Shown here: piece by piece, positions 12,701 through 25,680 of the stretch | How the letters are laid out: the number at the start of each line of letters is the position of its first letter | Numbering within the stretch: position 1 is the stretch's first letter | Assembly: GCF_041381155.1 (NCBI RefSeq) | Contig: NC_091138.1 | Span: forward strand, 37,627,604 to 37,691,603 | DNA from: Argopecten irradians | Taxonomy: Eukaryota > Mollusca > Bivalvia > Pectinida > Pectinidae | DNA: 64,000 nt | Reading direction: 5' to 3' | Notes under the pieces: model-generated | Databases searched by the model: none | The model's input: only the letters and a program-made list of their open reading frames with translations | What the model was told of the DNA's origin: nothing | Made by a program: the position numbers and the translations under genes

Positions 12701-13752
12701 AGACTTCTGAGGCTAGCTAGACCTTACTCAAACCTTGGCAATGCGACCTACATCTGCCTATACCTGTATAGTATAAATATAGCTCTGGGTATTAGTTGCA
12801 AAGCATTTCATCATCCATAAATTGTACCTGGATCTTCCTCTCTGGTTGCAATTGTTTGTGTAAACTGTAGTAGGATACCATTTTTCTTTAAGAAATCTTT
12901 ATCAATATTATTGATCTTTGCATAAAAAATCCTTATTTCAATAAAATTAAAATTGTGAAATTATACGAAGACCATCTTACCTTTACAACATTGATGGTCA
13001 TTTTTATTATCATTAAAATGCAAGTACATGTAGTTATGATGTGACAATTTCGCATTGTTATGAAACATTTTCGAAATTACAGCTGGGATCACTAACCTAC
13101 TATGTACACAATGCATCATTGATATATGCCAATATGGATGCTACATAACTGCATAATATTGTTATCAAAAGAAAAACATTGGTATATCGATGTATAATAT
13201 TAGTATATTAGAAATTCCATATACATGAGGACTGGTTTTATGCCGAAATTGAGAGAGTGCATCAAGCAGACGACTTTAAAGGACTTAGCAACTTGTTGTT
13301 TTTAGTGTTATGAAATTGACCATACTGTGGTAATCGGTCAGGAAAGTTTAGGTATGAGGAAATAATATCGGCTATGGTAGCGTTGCACTATGTCTATTCA
13401 TCTAAAATAAAGAAGCATTAAAGCATATCACCTAATTATGACGAATCATACAAGTACTTTTTGCAAAATATCTGCAACCGGGACAAAATCTTTGGAAACT
13501 TTTCTTCTCAGCTTGCACAACATGTCATCACGTCATGTTTAAATTTAAAACCAACAAACTTCCGGATATCACAAGTTCCGGAAAAGACATTACTGGTATC
13601 ATTATCAAATCGTTAAGCATCAATTACTCGACTATGTTAATTGTTTATGCTGATATGATTCGTTCAAAATAAGTTTTGAAATATGCAGGGCCTTATAAAA
13701 CGTATCCATGCATAACGTTAGACGAATCAAATACAACACAGTAGACTGTTTG
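12701..13752. other. Intergenic or intronic stretch, nothing recognised
   Basis: AT-rich sequence between the satellite array and a MITE. It was searched by eye on the minus strand for the P-loop, G2 and G3 exons of GTPBP1; none was seen. Confidence 0.45.
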
Positions 13753-14127
13753 TTGAAGGTCCACCTGCTTTTAATTCTTAAAATGGGAAAGTAAAACGTG
13801 ATCGATAATTTTGTAGAGTCGCAAAAGTTATTCACTTAACGTTAATACTACACTCATCACCATCTTCTGAAAAAAATGTTATTAAAATAAATAAAATGTT
13901 AATTTTCATAACGCGGGTCGTCTTATGTTTCCCGCCGTCGTCCTAAAAACCCCGTGGTTCTTTTACTATTTCTGCACCAGACGGCAAAACAGCGTTATAA
14001 TCTCTACAGTTATCATATATTACGCAGGAAATCTTGAATTTGTTTAGTGTTGTTACTTTCTTACGTTAATTTAATGTTTTCAAGGAACCTCTGAACCTTT
14101 CAGCTCCGGAAAGGTAGTGGGCATTTT
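13753..14127 (-). mobile_element. MITE family M (AAAGGCCCACTACC), copy 1, uninterrupted
   Basis: The right end 'ccggaaaggtagtgggc' and the diverged left end 'ggtccacctgctttt' are the terminal inverted repeats also found at 25681-26058 and 56955-59220. Internal landmarks shared with those copies include 'cataacgcgggtcgtctta', 'gccgtcgtccta', 'cagacggcaaaacag' and 'gcaaaagttattcactta'. It provides the empty-site state for the pearl insertion at 57215. No coding capacity. Confidence 0.7.
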
Positions 14128-14590
14128 TGAGCCCTAAATGATCACTTGAACGATTTAGACCACAGGGATCTAAGAATAAGTCCACAGATATAGTAACGGC
14201 GAAATCCATATACGTGTATAGATGTACAACGTCCTGAAAAGAGAGACTTTTTACAGCCGGCCAATGAGATTGCAGCTGAAGCCTCGCTTATGTATATTAT
14301 ATCGGGCACACAGACAGTATGAATTTTAATTAGATGATTTCAAGATGTTTGTCATAATGAGGCTTATATTGCCTTAATGTCGGCAATTTGTATAGATGTG
14401 TAGGATGATTTTGAAAGGAAAATAATCGCTCTATCCAACGGCAGTAACCGTTTTTATGACGATGTACTAGAAATGTGATTTTATAGCCGCTAAAGGTACA
14501 TTGTAGGCGGATTAGAAATTTTGAGTCTGTGAGTTTCCACCCTTCTCGTATATAGTACCATGTAGAGTATCATTTTTAAATATCGTTTTT

Positions 14591-15813
14591 AGCTCACCTG
14601 GTCCCACTGTGGTCCGAAGGACCGAGGTGAGCTTATGGGATACCGCAGCGTCCGGCGTCCGTCGTCCGTCAACAATCGACTTCTTCTCCATAACCGCTGG
14701 TCGGATTTCAACAAAATTTGACTGGTAGCATCCTTATGGGCTACTAACTGAAAATTGTACAAATGATGGGGCTGATCCCCCAGGGGCCTGAGGGGCGGGG
14801 CCAAAAGGGGTCAATTTGGCTATTTCCATATAAACGACTTCTTCTCTGAAACCAAGCATAGAATAGCACCCATAATGCAATGGTAGCATCCTTATAGGGT
14901 GGGGATTCAAATTTGTACAAATGATGGGGCTGACCCCCCGGGGGCCTGAGGGGCGGGGCCAAAAGGGGTCAATTTGGCTATTTCCATATAAACGACTTCT
15001 TCTCTGAAACCAAGCATGGGATAGCACCCATAATGCAATGGTAGCATCCTTATAGGGTGGGGATTCAAAATTGTACAAATGATGGGGCTGACCTCCCGGG
15101 GGCCTGAGGGGCGGGGTCAAAAGGGGCCAATTTGGCTATTTCCATATAAACGACTTCTTCTCTGAAACTAAGCATGGTATAGCACCCATAATGCAATGGT
15201 AGCATCCTTATAGGGTGGGGATTCAAAATTGTGCAAATGATAGGGCTGACCCCCCGGGGGCCTGAGGGGCGGGGTCAAAAGTGGTCAATTTCCATATAAA
15301 TGACTTTTTCTCTGCAACTTAACATGGGATTACGCTCATAATGCAATGGTTACATCCTTATAGGATTTGGATTCAAAATTTTGCAAATGATGGGGCTGAC
15401 CCCCCGGGGGCCTGAAGGGTGGGGTCAAAAGGGGTTAATTTAGCTATTTCCATATAAACGACTTCTTCTCTGCAACTAAGAATGGAAGAGCACTTATAAT
15501 GCAATGGTAGCATCCTTATAGGGTTGGGATTTGAAATTGTACAAATGATAGGGCTGACCCCCGGGGCCTTAGACGGCAATAGATGCGAGGTCAAAAAGGT
15601 CAATTAGGCTACTACTTTCATATAAATTACTTTGTCTCTGAACCTATGTATTGGATAGCATATTTGTATGGTATCAATAGCATCATTGTATGGTTGTGAT
15701 TCAAAATTAAACTTTGGGAGTCAATTTTGCTTATTTTTCTAATTGTCAGAGTCTTGTGATAATTACTAACAAAAATCCAGGTGAGCGATACAGGCCCTCT
15801 GGGCCTCTTGTTT
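14591..15813 (+). mobile_element. Pearl/Helentron-like element with 158-bp tandem core
   Basis: The start AGCTCACCTGGTCC folds with GGACCGAGGTGAGCT a few bases later. It is followed by 'cgtccggcgtccgtcgtcc', then about six units of 158 bp ('cgacttcttctctg' at 14835, 14993, 15151), a unique tail, and the terminal hairpin AGGCCC-TCT-GGGCCT before CTTGTTT. It looks complete for a non-autonomous copy. The tail is almost identical to that of 57215-59078. Reading frames within the units are artefacts of the repeat. Confidence 0.75.
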
Positions 15814-17305
15814 GATCTAGACCTCTAAAACGTCTAAAATGGACTTATGGCACTCTTGTGGGTCCATGATTATATAATCTGTAACTTATTCTCAGATCCC
15901 TGTGATTAAGACTGGTTGGACATAAATAGATAAATAAATAAAAGAAGACAAAAAATAAACCAAATTTTCGTTTGATTTATAATGCAGATTTTGGATGGTT
16001 AACATATTGCAAGTAAAACTGCAACTAGAAATCTCTAAACATTTAAGTCGGGGCTGTTCTAAATTGTTCAAAAACAACAATTTTTCAAAATTCCTTAACA
16101 CTTATTTTAAAAAAAATCCGATGAATTTGGGTATAGAAAAGCACAAACCATATAGGCTACATATTCTTTGTCCATCGAGTCCTTTTCATTACACCAGCGA
16201 TTCAAGAAAATAAACGTATGTGGTAGTTACCTGTTAACTAATATTTATGATAGATTTTTTTTTAAATATTTAATTTGGTATATAAGAAATATAGAAATAT
16301 GGCAGTATTGCTCAAAGTCGTATTTGATGGAAGTAAATGTACATGAACGTGTATTATGCTTAATTATCAATCTCACCAGTGTACAAACCCTATCAATTCT
16401 AAATGAAAAAAAAAAAAATAAAAATAAAGTATACATATATTTATACAAAAGTCAGAGCAACAAAATTGAAATTGTGGTTAGGCTTTTTTTAATGCGAATG
16501 AAGTCATTATGCCTAACTTAACAGTTTAGTATAATGTTGAGAAATGTATATCATCTTCAGTCGCGTTTTAGAAATCACGATTTTAGGTTTTAGTACATTG
16601 GAATCACAGTGTTTTGTATTATCGACTTTGTGGAAACTGTTTTGTCGGATTATTGAATTTCATTTCTAATGTGAGTCTTGAAAATATATACGACTACATA
16701 TACACTGATACATATCTTGAAATACCGGCAGACTTTAAGAATTCCGGACCAGAAGTTGTTATTTCGAGAAGGAGTTTAGTATACTACCGGAAGTACAAAT
16801 GCTGTATATCATTGAAAAAAAATAATAAAGAAGAAAATATGTTTCTGTCAGAGTTGATTCTTCATTAATTGAGAACGTGGGATTCCAGAAAGACGTTAAC
16901 CAAATTCTATTAACACTTGCACAGCTATTTATAAGTTTTAAACTCCCCTCAACTCTAATAATAGTTTTTCACAGTTTCTGTGACGTAGTACGCATGTCAA
17001 TGGTCTCTTCCTGGATAGGAATACTCGGTGAACCGGTTGATGTTTTGGTATTTTATCAAACAATCCATCTGACGCATGACAAAATAGCTAAACCAACGAA
17101 TTCTAATAGGGATTATATTCATCTCGCACTTTTACAAAGACGCCATACATTTTACTTTAATCAAATAGCAACAAGCACCTGTGGGTCGATTGCAACAGCT
17201 TTGCATCGATTTGAAACCTGTTTCTTTGGCAAGTAATAGGGCATCATTGGTTATATCCAAGTATGATAGACTATTCCATGTTTGAGCTGTCACAATTTGT
17301 AAAAT
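15814..17305. other. Upstream region of the Josephin gene
   Basis: AT-rich sequence between the pearl element and the Josephin start codon. It probably contains the promoter and 5' UTR, but no clear TATA box or other site could be assigned. Several short open frames occur; none resembles a known protein. Confidence 0.35.
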
Positions 17306-18919
17306 ATGGATAACTCAAAGCAACCTAAACAAGATATTTACCACGAGCGACAGGTAAAGGAATTATGTGCCTTGCATGCACTAAATAACCTTTACCAGGA
17401 CAAGAAGGCGTTCAGCAAAAAAGATCTGGACGAAGTCTGCATTAGGTGATCATGATTTATCAAATGATTTAATTAATACACATTTTTACAAGATTATGTA
17501 ATGTTACATTTAGAGCAAACGTTGTATTTAATTACATGTTGATCACAATCAATGACCTTGCATTACAGCAATATATATTTTTTATGAAGTTCCTTGATTT
17601 ATTACTATATAAAATAAATATTAATTAATTCACTTAATGTAAAATGTAATATCATCTTGACCTTTTGTTTCCCACTTATACAACTTATTTGGACATCAAT
17701 GTTTTTTTTTTTTTTTATTCTCTAGGATTAATTGCATATTCTTGATTTTCCAGACTTTCTCCTGATCATTTTATCAACCCTCACAGAAGTGTCCTTGGCT
17801 TTGGCAATTATGATGTCAATGTAATCATGGCAGCTGTTCAGAAAAAGAACTGTGAAACTCTTTGGTTTGATAAGAGAAAGTGAGTAAAATGTTCATCAAT
17901 GTATTCAGAATTTTGCAATGGGGACCAATACAAGTAAAACAACAGTTTTTTGTTGACTTGATAATTTTTGGCTTTTGGACGTTTGTGGTCCAGCAAGCTT
18001 ATACTGTTATTATCGATACATGAACATTGTATAATGTATATAAACTTCATGGTGACCTCTTTCCTTTTCCATTATGACAGCCCCTACCTTTTTGTTTTTA
18101 AATGTCGTATGGATTTTCACTAGTTCTGTTACAGAATTGGTCAATGTTTTACCCTTGTTATAATGTGGCAAAGTTGGATAACTATATTAAGAAGAATAAT
18201 GTGACCTCAATTAGCATAGAGAAAGTGGGAAAATTACATAAGTGTTTATGGTACCTGAAGTTATATTATACCTAACAAGTGGTGTCAATAAAGTGGTAAT
18301 AGTTATCATACTAAACCATCCAAGGTGTTGTTTCTCATGCAGTAGTCATTTTCTTTCCCTGTTAAATAAATACTTGATGCAATGTTCATATAAACATATA
18401 GATTTATATATTTTCAGAGATATTAAGTGCTTAATCCCAGAGAATATCTTCGGCTTTATCCTGAACATACCTACAGATTACAAATGGGGTGTGCTTAGAC
18501 TTCCATTCAAGCGGAAACATTGGATAGCCTTTCGCAAGATAGGAGACGTCTACTATAACTTGGACTCCAAGCTAGATACTCCTCAAGTAATAGGTGATGA
18601 AAAGATATTACTGGGATTTTTACGCCAGGAGCTTGAGGATGAGGAAAAAGAGCTACTTTTAGTGGTCCACCAGGACGTTGAACGTAAAGGATCTTGGAGG
18701 AGATCTGAGGAGAAGAAGTCACGGAGGTCAAGTGGTAGTAAGGGAAAGAAATCAAGTGAGTCGGTGACTCCTACACACTCTGGAAGTCGTGATTCACCAA
18801 AACATCAGGCCTCTCACAGGGACGATGTAGTCCAGCCATTTCAATGTAATTCAGCCAGTGGTATAAATACTACCTCACCTAACACCACACCACATCTTCA
18901 GAGTTTACATGACCTCTGA
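17306..18919 (+). CDS. JOSD2: Josephin-domain deubiquitinase (JOSD1/JOSD2 family)
   Basis: Josephins are cysteine proteases that cleave ubiquitin chains. Three exons, 17306-17445, 17754-17879 and 18418-18919, join in frame to 255 residues. Catalytic residues are visible: Cys21 in [10 protein letters not shown], His123 in [10 protein letters not shown] and Asn136 in [28 protein letters not shown] and the end [15 protein letters not shown] favour JOSD2 over JOSD1, but in an invertebrate this may be the single ancestor of both. After the usual end of the family (about 190-200 residues) there is an extra tail of some 55-60 residues rich in Ser, Lys, Arg and His, which I do not recognise. The gene is complete; the start is the first ATG in frame, close before the YHERQ motif. 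Confidence 0.93.
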
Positions 18920-21639
18920 TCAATCACCAGTCAAGGTCACTGCTGTACACTGTAGTCAGTCAAAGTCATCGCTACATACTGTCGTCAGTCAAGGTCGTTG
19001 CTATACACTATTGCAGTTCAAGGTCATCGCTATACATTAAAGACTCCTGCCTTCACATGCTCATCTGAACATGCTTTATCTACAGAATCTCTTTCACATG
19101 TAACATTCATAAGATCAAGGTCATCAGTTCATTGGTGGCGGGCTTCAAAAGAGCTAAATATATATACTTCACTATTTTAGGTAGTGATATTGTATTAAAA
19201 TTGTTCATCCATAAAGTAATATCATATTAAGATATATGCAGCTTTTATGTATACATGCTTGATATTTATTTTTTATTCTGTTCAAACTTAAGTCTAAATT
19301 CATTTATATTGTTTGCTTCTTTCTTTAATTAAGTGTTTATTTTGGATGAAGTGGTTTAGTTGTGGTTAACAGGATGTTGATTTCCTGAAGTTTGTTAATT
19401 TTATAATGAAGATGAAATTGATGTCATTGGTAGAGGATCAGATGTTCAGAGTGAATCCATTTTACATCATTGCATCACTATTCATTTTATTTTGCCAACC
19501 ATCATTCCTCTTTCATCATTAATTGTGAATTTTCACAATCTACAATGTACATGTATATTTTGTAAAATTCTAACCAGAATGTATAGATTGTTTGTACAGA
19601 ACTTCTGAATATTCATAACATGATGCTTTATAATGAAATCAAGTGTTTGGATTTTATATGTTTTTACTTTATAATATATTTTGTTGATGAATTTTATATA
19701 ATGCTTGTAAAGGAACGTATAAAATGGCGGAATTAATAGTACACCCAGGTGCAAATTTAACCTTGCTTTCTGTCCGCTACTCAATGTTCTGATATAAAAA
19801 GTTATTTCCCTTTGTTTGAGTCTGTCAGTGTGGAGGGAAACAAAGGGAAGTCACTCTGATTAATCAGTACATGTTGATTGAGCTTAAGTCGTATGTCTGA
19901 TGTTGATATCCAAGAAACTTAAAAGATACCGTAATCTATACAATCGAGCAGATGTGACCGTTTGTCAGGTTTTTAATCTTGATACTGTACATGTATTTTA
20001 TACAGGTTGTAATAGGGCCAAACCAAATAATATATGTGTTTCCGGTAAGATCCTATACAGAAGTTTTATACAGGTTGTAGGATGAAAAAAAGCTTAAATG
20101 CTGTATAGTACATTGTATGTATAAAAAATGTATATGAATGGAGCAGTTTTGTACAAACCATTGTAAATTAAATTTAATAAGATTGTAAATAATGTAATTC
20201 ATGCCACAAGGGATATTCCCATGGCTGCTTAGTGCATATGTACTGTATCATTTAATTTTATGGTGTATTTATGAGAAAACCGTGTTGTCCATTTCATTGT
20301 GTAATGTTAATAACTCTAACAAGCTATTGTTAAAGGCCCTATGTATGTAGTGTTCAGCAAATACTCATATGATAATCCAAATGTAACACTTGTTCATGTG
20401 GTTAAGATTAACTGATATAAGCAATGTTCATGATAACCTCGTTAAACCCATAATACTGGAACATTGTATTGATATATAGCAGCATTTGAAATCTGATCCT
20501 TGTTAACACGCACAATTTATTTCCGAAATTCTTCCAAATCGTGAATAGTTTCAGACATATATGTATATTGGGCCTTTGAGATATTTATATTCAAGTTGTA
20601 TACGTAGTTACCAGTACACTTAAATGTAAGCATGTGAAGTTGTGTTGGACATGGTCAGTAGTTATAACATGCTGTAGTTACTACAGCTATATGTTGTGCA
20701 TTCATTATGGCTATTTATTTCTGGAGGTACAAACAAAACACATCTTATAATACTCTCTGTAACACTGTTGGAAATACTCTACCTAGACATTGAAAAAATG
20801 TTTGATTAATGGATTTTTTTTTTTTAATTTTGTTAGTGGAATAATGTTATATATCATGACTATGATAATTTTTCTGAGTTTCTGACCCTATCCACAAAAA
20901 CCTTTTTATTGTATTTGCCTTGTCATGGTTTGGTAAACTATTTAGATATCCATGTTAATAGAGTAAGGTAACATACCCAATCAAGGATCCACGTTTAAAG
21001 TATGGTGTCATACCTCCTTAAGTTTGCACACCATGATAACGATTGAGACGCAATCTTTAGCCTCTGTACCAAAATAACACAGCTCTAAGTCTCTTGTTCA
21101 TGGTAATACTAGTACAGATGTGATAACCCGTACCACAGAAAAGTAACATACACCCTTAAGTGTCAGTTTAGATCACATATCTCCGTAAGTCTCCATAGCA
21201 TATACATGTACCTACAAATGGAATGCTGAATTAACTTAATTAACATGTTTTCATTCATCCATCAGTATTTATTTTGTTGACAGAATTCTTGATTATTACA
21301 GTAATGGGCATATATAATCCTGGAAATAGACATGATGTTCTATTTTACACTTGTTAAGTATAAGCACCCTGATTCAGGACATTATCTAATATCCACTTTC
21401 TTGTAAATGGCAACACCGAGTAGTAACTGTAATGTTATGTGTAAAAGGACACAATTAACACAATGTGTTTCCCATGTTCCACATGGATCAAAGTTATATC
21501 CCAAAGTTGGGTTTCTGATAAATACTTGCTAGCTCTAACATTTTCCCCTTTTGAATCTGTTTCTTGTTAAAATTAAATTTTAATTTATTTTACTGAAAGT
21601 ACAAAACATGTTGTATTACCTATTTAATCTTGTTGGCCA

Positions 21640-21900
21640 GACGGTAGCGTGCGAGGGATTGTTATGTACCGGGTACGGTACGTACGAGGGAACTAAGAGA
21701 AAATATTGGAGAAGAACATGTATAGTTAGGAAGGTGACCCTATATCTATAGGAACCAAACCCTTACTTCTAAGTAGACTGGTTCCCTTCTCTTAGTTTTC
21801 TAATCTCCGCCAGGCTGCGCTCCGCTCACTAGTGAAGCTTACGTAAGGGAGGTAACTGAGGTTGTGAACCAGTCTAGACTTCTTGCTGAATGGAAGTGTG
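21640..21900. repeat. Inverted-repeat-rich dispersed element
   Basis: It contains a perfect 11-bp inverted pair AACTAAGAGAA (about 21692) and TTCTCTTAGTT (about 21790), and a second pair AGACTGGTTC / GAACCAGTCT (about 21776 and 21866). The GC-rich middle differs from the flanks. It looks like a small foldback or MITE relic; its ends are uncertain. Confidence 0.4.
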
Positions 21901-22936
21901 TATCAATCCCTGAAATATAAATAAAATGTTGATAGATATTTTAGCCCAAATTCCCCTTGACTTTTACGTCCCCCATCCTTGCTCTCGGGCGCAAATCACA
22001 CTCGTTAATTTACACATGGGTACGAAGGCCACATTTTCTGTACTGTTGTTCTCTTATAAATATTCATAAGTTCTTTGATTTGTCAAAATTTCTGTCTCAA
22101 CACCTCACAGAATCAATAACATCATGACCTATTACCTAGGGATGATTAAACAATAGTGCAATTTGCATTTGGGACAAAAGATGCTTGATTCTAAATTTGC
22201 ACAATATGACAAGCTGTTCACTGTAAACAGCTTGATCTGTTGAATTGTCTAAATCTGGTATCAAGGTTAGAGGAAACTCAGTCAAAGAAGAAAGAGAATC
22301 CTTTTAATTGTATATTAAATAGATATTGAGAGAACAAATCCATGAAACTTTTAAATGTGTTGTCATACTTACATGAGACTGCATGTTGTAGTTGTTTAAG
22401 TTGAAATTGGAGAGAAAAATATTATTTTTTAAAGCTTCATAAAGAGAAGTAGTTTTCTTTTATCAATTTAAATACCTATATTTGTTTATTTTTCTGTCTT
22501 ATACATTTAAGTTCTTTTATGTTAAATTGTATGATGCAATGTCTATAAGAATACAATGTACTAATAATTGTCTCGGCCTGTTTGTCTTCTGTTACTGTTA
22601 TGTATGTTATAATGTTGCATTGTAAGTTTGTACATATATATTGTGTATCAGTAATTATACAGAACAGGCTTTAATATGAACAGAATCAATCTGAGTTTTT
22701 GTGATATAATTTATTAGATACAGACTCCATAGGCCTACATGCAGATTAATATTGTAGCTCATCTGCTACAGAATGCCAGTAAGCTTTAATTCATGGCATG
22801 ATCTTTTGGCCACTTATCAGGTACATTTGTATATAGAAATACATATACATGTATACAATGTCATATATTTGATTATTTTCTCGGGGAAGATATTTTCACA
22901 CTCTCACAGGGCATTGCTATATTTGTAAATATGATG

Positions 22937-23308
22937 AAAAATACAAATCCTTATTAACACTATGCTGGAAGAGGATCTGAGAAAATCCCATTAGGGGTCA
23001 TGTCCAGGTGACTTTTGGAAAGGGCCAATCAAATTGCTGCTGGCAAAATTTTGAGAGTGAATTTCAGGGGACAAAATAGTTTGAACATTTGTCAGAATAA
23101 TTCTGTGTACATAGTCATATTGCCCAAAGAGCACAACAAAGCTAATCATAATGTACATTGGGACAAAATGGCGTCGATTGATATAGTGACTTGCAGGAAA
23201 TGCATTTGATCTGAATTACACGTGGTATAAAGGTCATTCGAACATGACCCTTGATGGGATGTTCTCAGATCCTCCATTGAACGGAGTGGTTATAAGGATC
23301 TGTATTTC
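22937..23308. mobile_element. MITE with long terminal inverted repeats
   Basis: The left end (AAATACAAATCCTTAT...GAGGATCTGAGA) is mirrored on the right (TCTCAGATCCTC...ATAAGGATCTGTATTT). The match extends inward over GTCATGT / ACATGAC, giving terminal repeats of roughly 65-70 bp with some mismatches. The core of about 230 bp has no coding potential. A DNA-transposon derivative of unknown superfamily. Confidence 0.65.
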
Positions 23309-24442
23309 AATCAGATTGCTATATTTGTGCAAATTTTGTGCACTAAATATTAAGAAATTGATGAAACATATATAGTCTTATAGCTAAATCATTAAGCCCT
23401 ATCCGGTTGAAATTAAATTTTCTCGTTTTTAGTCTAACTAAACATAATGTTTAACTTGGGTAGAACACTTCTAACTTAGTTCCAATAGATTACCTTGGGA
23501 TTTACCAACATCTTCACTCAGTTATGTAAAAAAGTAACTCTTTTTTCTTTTTTAAACGAGTACATTCTGGATGATAATATAATCAATATTTATGGAAAGT
23601 AGATATGGGTTTGTGCAATATACAATTTGACTCTATGAAATTGATAAATGACTTTGGAAAATGTAAGGTTAAGAAAATACATTGTAAATCTAAAATAATA
23701 TTGAAGCCTTTGGATATCAAAGCGGTAGGCGGAATATCAGCCTCAAAAGCTGTAGACTTCTGCCAGAATCGGTAGGGTTAACATGTCTGTTGAAGGTTGA
23801 ATGTCCAATGCCCAGTTTGTAACCCATGACTGGTAAATTACATACCCCTGGTACATGTACATGTACTTATCATTGTATGCTTTATTTAGTGGTACTGCTC
23901 CACAAGTTAGAGAAAGTTAAACATTAATACCAGTACATTACAAGTCTTAGTTCCACTGCTCTAAAATACCTATGGAATACAATACACTCTGTCAATACCT
24001 GAGTGTATATATGTATTGGAGAGGAGCTGAAATAGCATGTATGAAATATATAATTTTCAGATGCTTTAATTAAGAACTGCATTTTAATTTTTATTGAATT
24101 AATTTGTTCATAGCTGTTTCTTCTTGTATAAGCCAAGAACAGATGATTTTATTCATATTATCAATGTTTTATATCATAATTACTTGCAGTAATTATTTGT
24201 TCTCATATGTAGATAATCCAGCGTCTACATGTATAAGATATCTTAAAGATGAATATTTTCTATGGGAAATAAGAGATAAGGAAATCTTGTTGAGGTACAT
24301 CTTGTTGATCTAATAATTTAACCAGCTCTCATCTCTCTTGTCCTTATTCTATATAGACGAAAGGCTGTTATAATTCTACAGATTCTCTGTTGTTGAGGTT
24401 ACCAATTCTGCTACTACATACAAATATGAAAGTCAAGCTCTA

Positions 24443-25410
24443 AGTTGATCTCTATGGAGATGTACCTGTTATCAGTTGATCTCTATGGAGATGTGCCTGT
24501 TATCATTTGATCTCTATGGATATGTATCTGTTATCAGTTGATCTCTATAAAGATGTACCTGTTATCAGTTGATCTCTATGGAGATGTACCTGTTATCAGT
24601 TGATCTCTATGGAGATGTACCTGTTATCAGTTGATCTCTATGGAGATGTATCTGTTATCAGTTGATCTCTATGGAGATGTACCTGTTATCAGTTGATCTC
24701 TATGGAGATGTACCTGTTATCAGTTGATCTCTATGGAGATGTACCTGTTATCATTTGATCTCTATGGAGATGTACCTGTTATCAGTTGATCTCTACCTGT
24801 TATCATTTGATCTCTATAGATGTGTATCTGTTATCAGTTGATCTCTATAGAGGTGTATCTGTTATCAGTTGATCTCTATGGAGATGTACCTGTTATCATT
24901 TGATCTCTATGGAGATGTACCTGTTATCAGTTGATCTCTATGGAGATGTACCTGTTATCATTTGATCTCTATAGATGTGTATCTGTTATCAGTTGATCTC
25001 TATAGGATGTACTGTTATCAGTTGATCTCTATGGAGATGTACCTGTTATCAGTTGATCTCTATAAGATGTCTGTTATCTGTTTCATTGATCTCTATGGAG
25101 AATGTACCTGTTATCATTTGATTTCTATGGAGATGACTGTGTACCTGTTATCAGTTGATCTCTATGGAGATGTACTTGTTATCAGTTTGATCTCTATGGA
25201 GATGTACCTGTTATCAGTTGATCTCTATAGAGATGTATCTGTTATCAGTTGATCTCTATGGAGATGTACCTGTTATCAGTTGATTTCTATGGAGATGTAT
25301 CTGTTATCAGTTGATCTCTATGGAGATGTACTTGTTATCAGTTGATTTCTATGGAGATGTATACCCGTTATCAGTGGATCTCTATGGAGGTGTACCTGTT
25401 ATTTTTATGT
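24443..25410. repeat. 31-bp minisatellite
   Basis: About thirty tandem units of AGTTGATCTCTATGGAGATG + TACCTGTTATC, period 31 bp (24443, 24474, ...). Units vary by single substitutions and a few small indels, most frequent between 25000 and 25170. Each unit contains a short palindrome around CTCTATGGAGA. The apparent reading frame at 24962-25252 is a by-product of the repeat. It lies between the Josephin gene and a MITE. Confidence 0.95.
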
Positions 25411-25680
25411 CTGTTGTAACGACTATATATATATATAAACTGTTGTGACATGTTTACTTACATGATGTAATACATTGTATATTACATTGGTATTTCGCCA
25501 TTAAATAAAGGAATTTTGTAGATCTGTTTTCATTGTTTGGTTGTTAATGTCATGACCATTACCTCCAGTGAATGTCTTGTCCTTCAAGAGACCTACAAAA
25601 TACTTAGTACATGTATTCTGATTCTAGGGCTGAGAAAGTCACTTTTAATATGTTACTGGTAAATCTGTCTTCTGCTATCT
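25411..25680. other. Candidate distal poly(A) region
   Basis: AATAAA lies at 25504-25509, followed by a GT-rich stretch (TTTTCATTGTTTGGTTGTT), as expected of a cleavage site. It could be the end of a long Josephin-gene 3' UTR or of an unrecognised transcript. No coding sequence was seen. Confidence 0.25.

Larger units (their letters stand above)
18920..24442. other. Long non-coding region after the Josephin gene
   Basis: AT-rich stretch with many AATAAA-type signals, for example about 21918; part of it is likely a long 3' UTR. Just after the stop, a short imperfect repeat (GTCA-GTCAAGGTCA-GCTATACACT type) occurs three or four times at 18925-19030. No coding exon was recognised. Dispersed elements at 21640-21900 and 22937-23308 are listed separately. 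Confidence 0.45.

Noticed and set aside
9850-12720. Regular array first considered as CRISPR-like or as a protein repeat (frames at 11363-11686 and 12535-12720)
   Set aside because: Units are contiguous with no unique spacers and are 157 bp long; they belong to a dispersed eukaryotic element.
14589-15603. Minus-strand frames of 70-130 residues with repeated LPLHYGCY / EIAKLTPF motifs, also at 57378-58491
   Set aside because: They follow the 158-bp core units of pearl elements, switch frame from unit to unit and match no protein; open frames are a by-product of the repeat.
16877-17236. 119-residue frame just before the Josephin start
   Set aside because: No resemblance to a known family, lies in the presumed promoter/5' UTR, and has no convincing start or splice signals.
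18242-18417. Longer first part of the 225-residue frame running into the Josephin last exon
   Set aside because: This part is intron: the true exon starts after TTTTCAG at 18418, where phase and homology both fit.
24962-25252. 96-residue frame with repeated LLSVDLYGD-like motif
   Set aside because: Encoded by the 31-bp minisatellite; only opens by chance because 3 x 31 keeps a frame cycle free of stops. No start context or homology.
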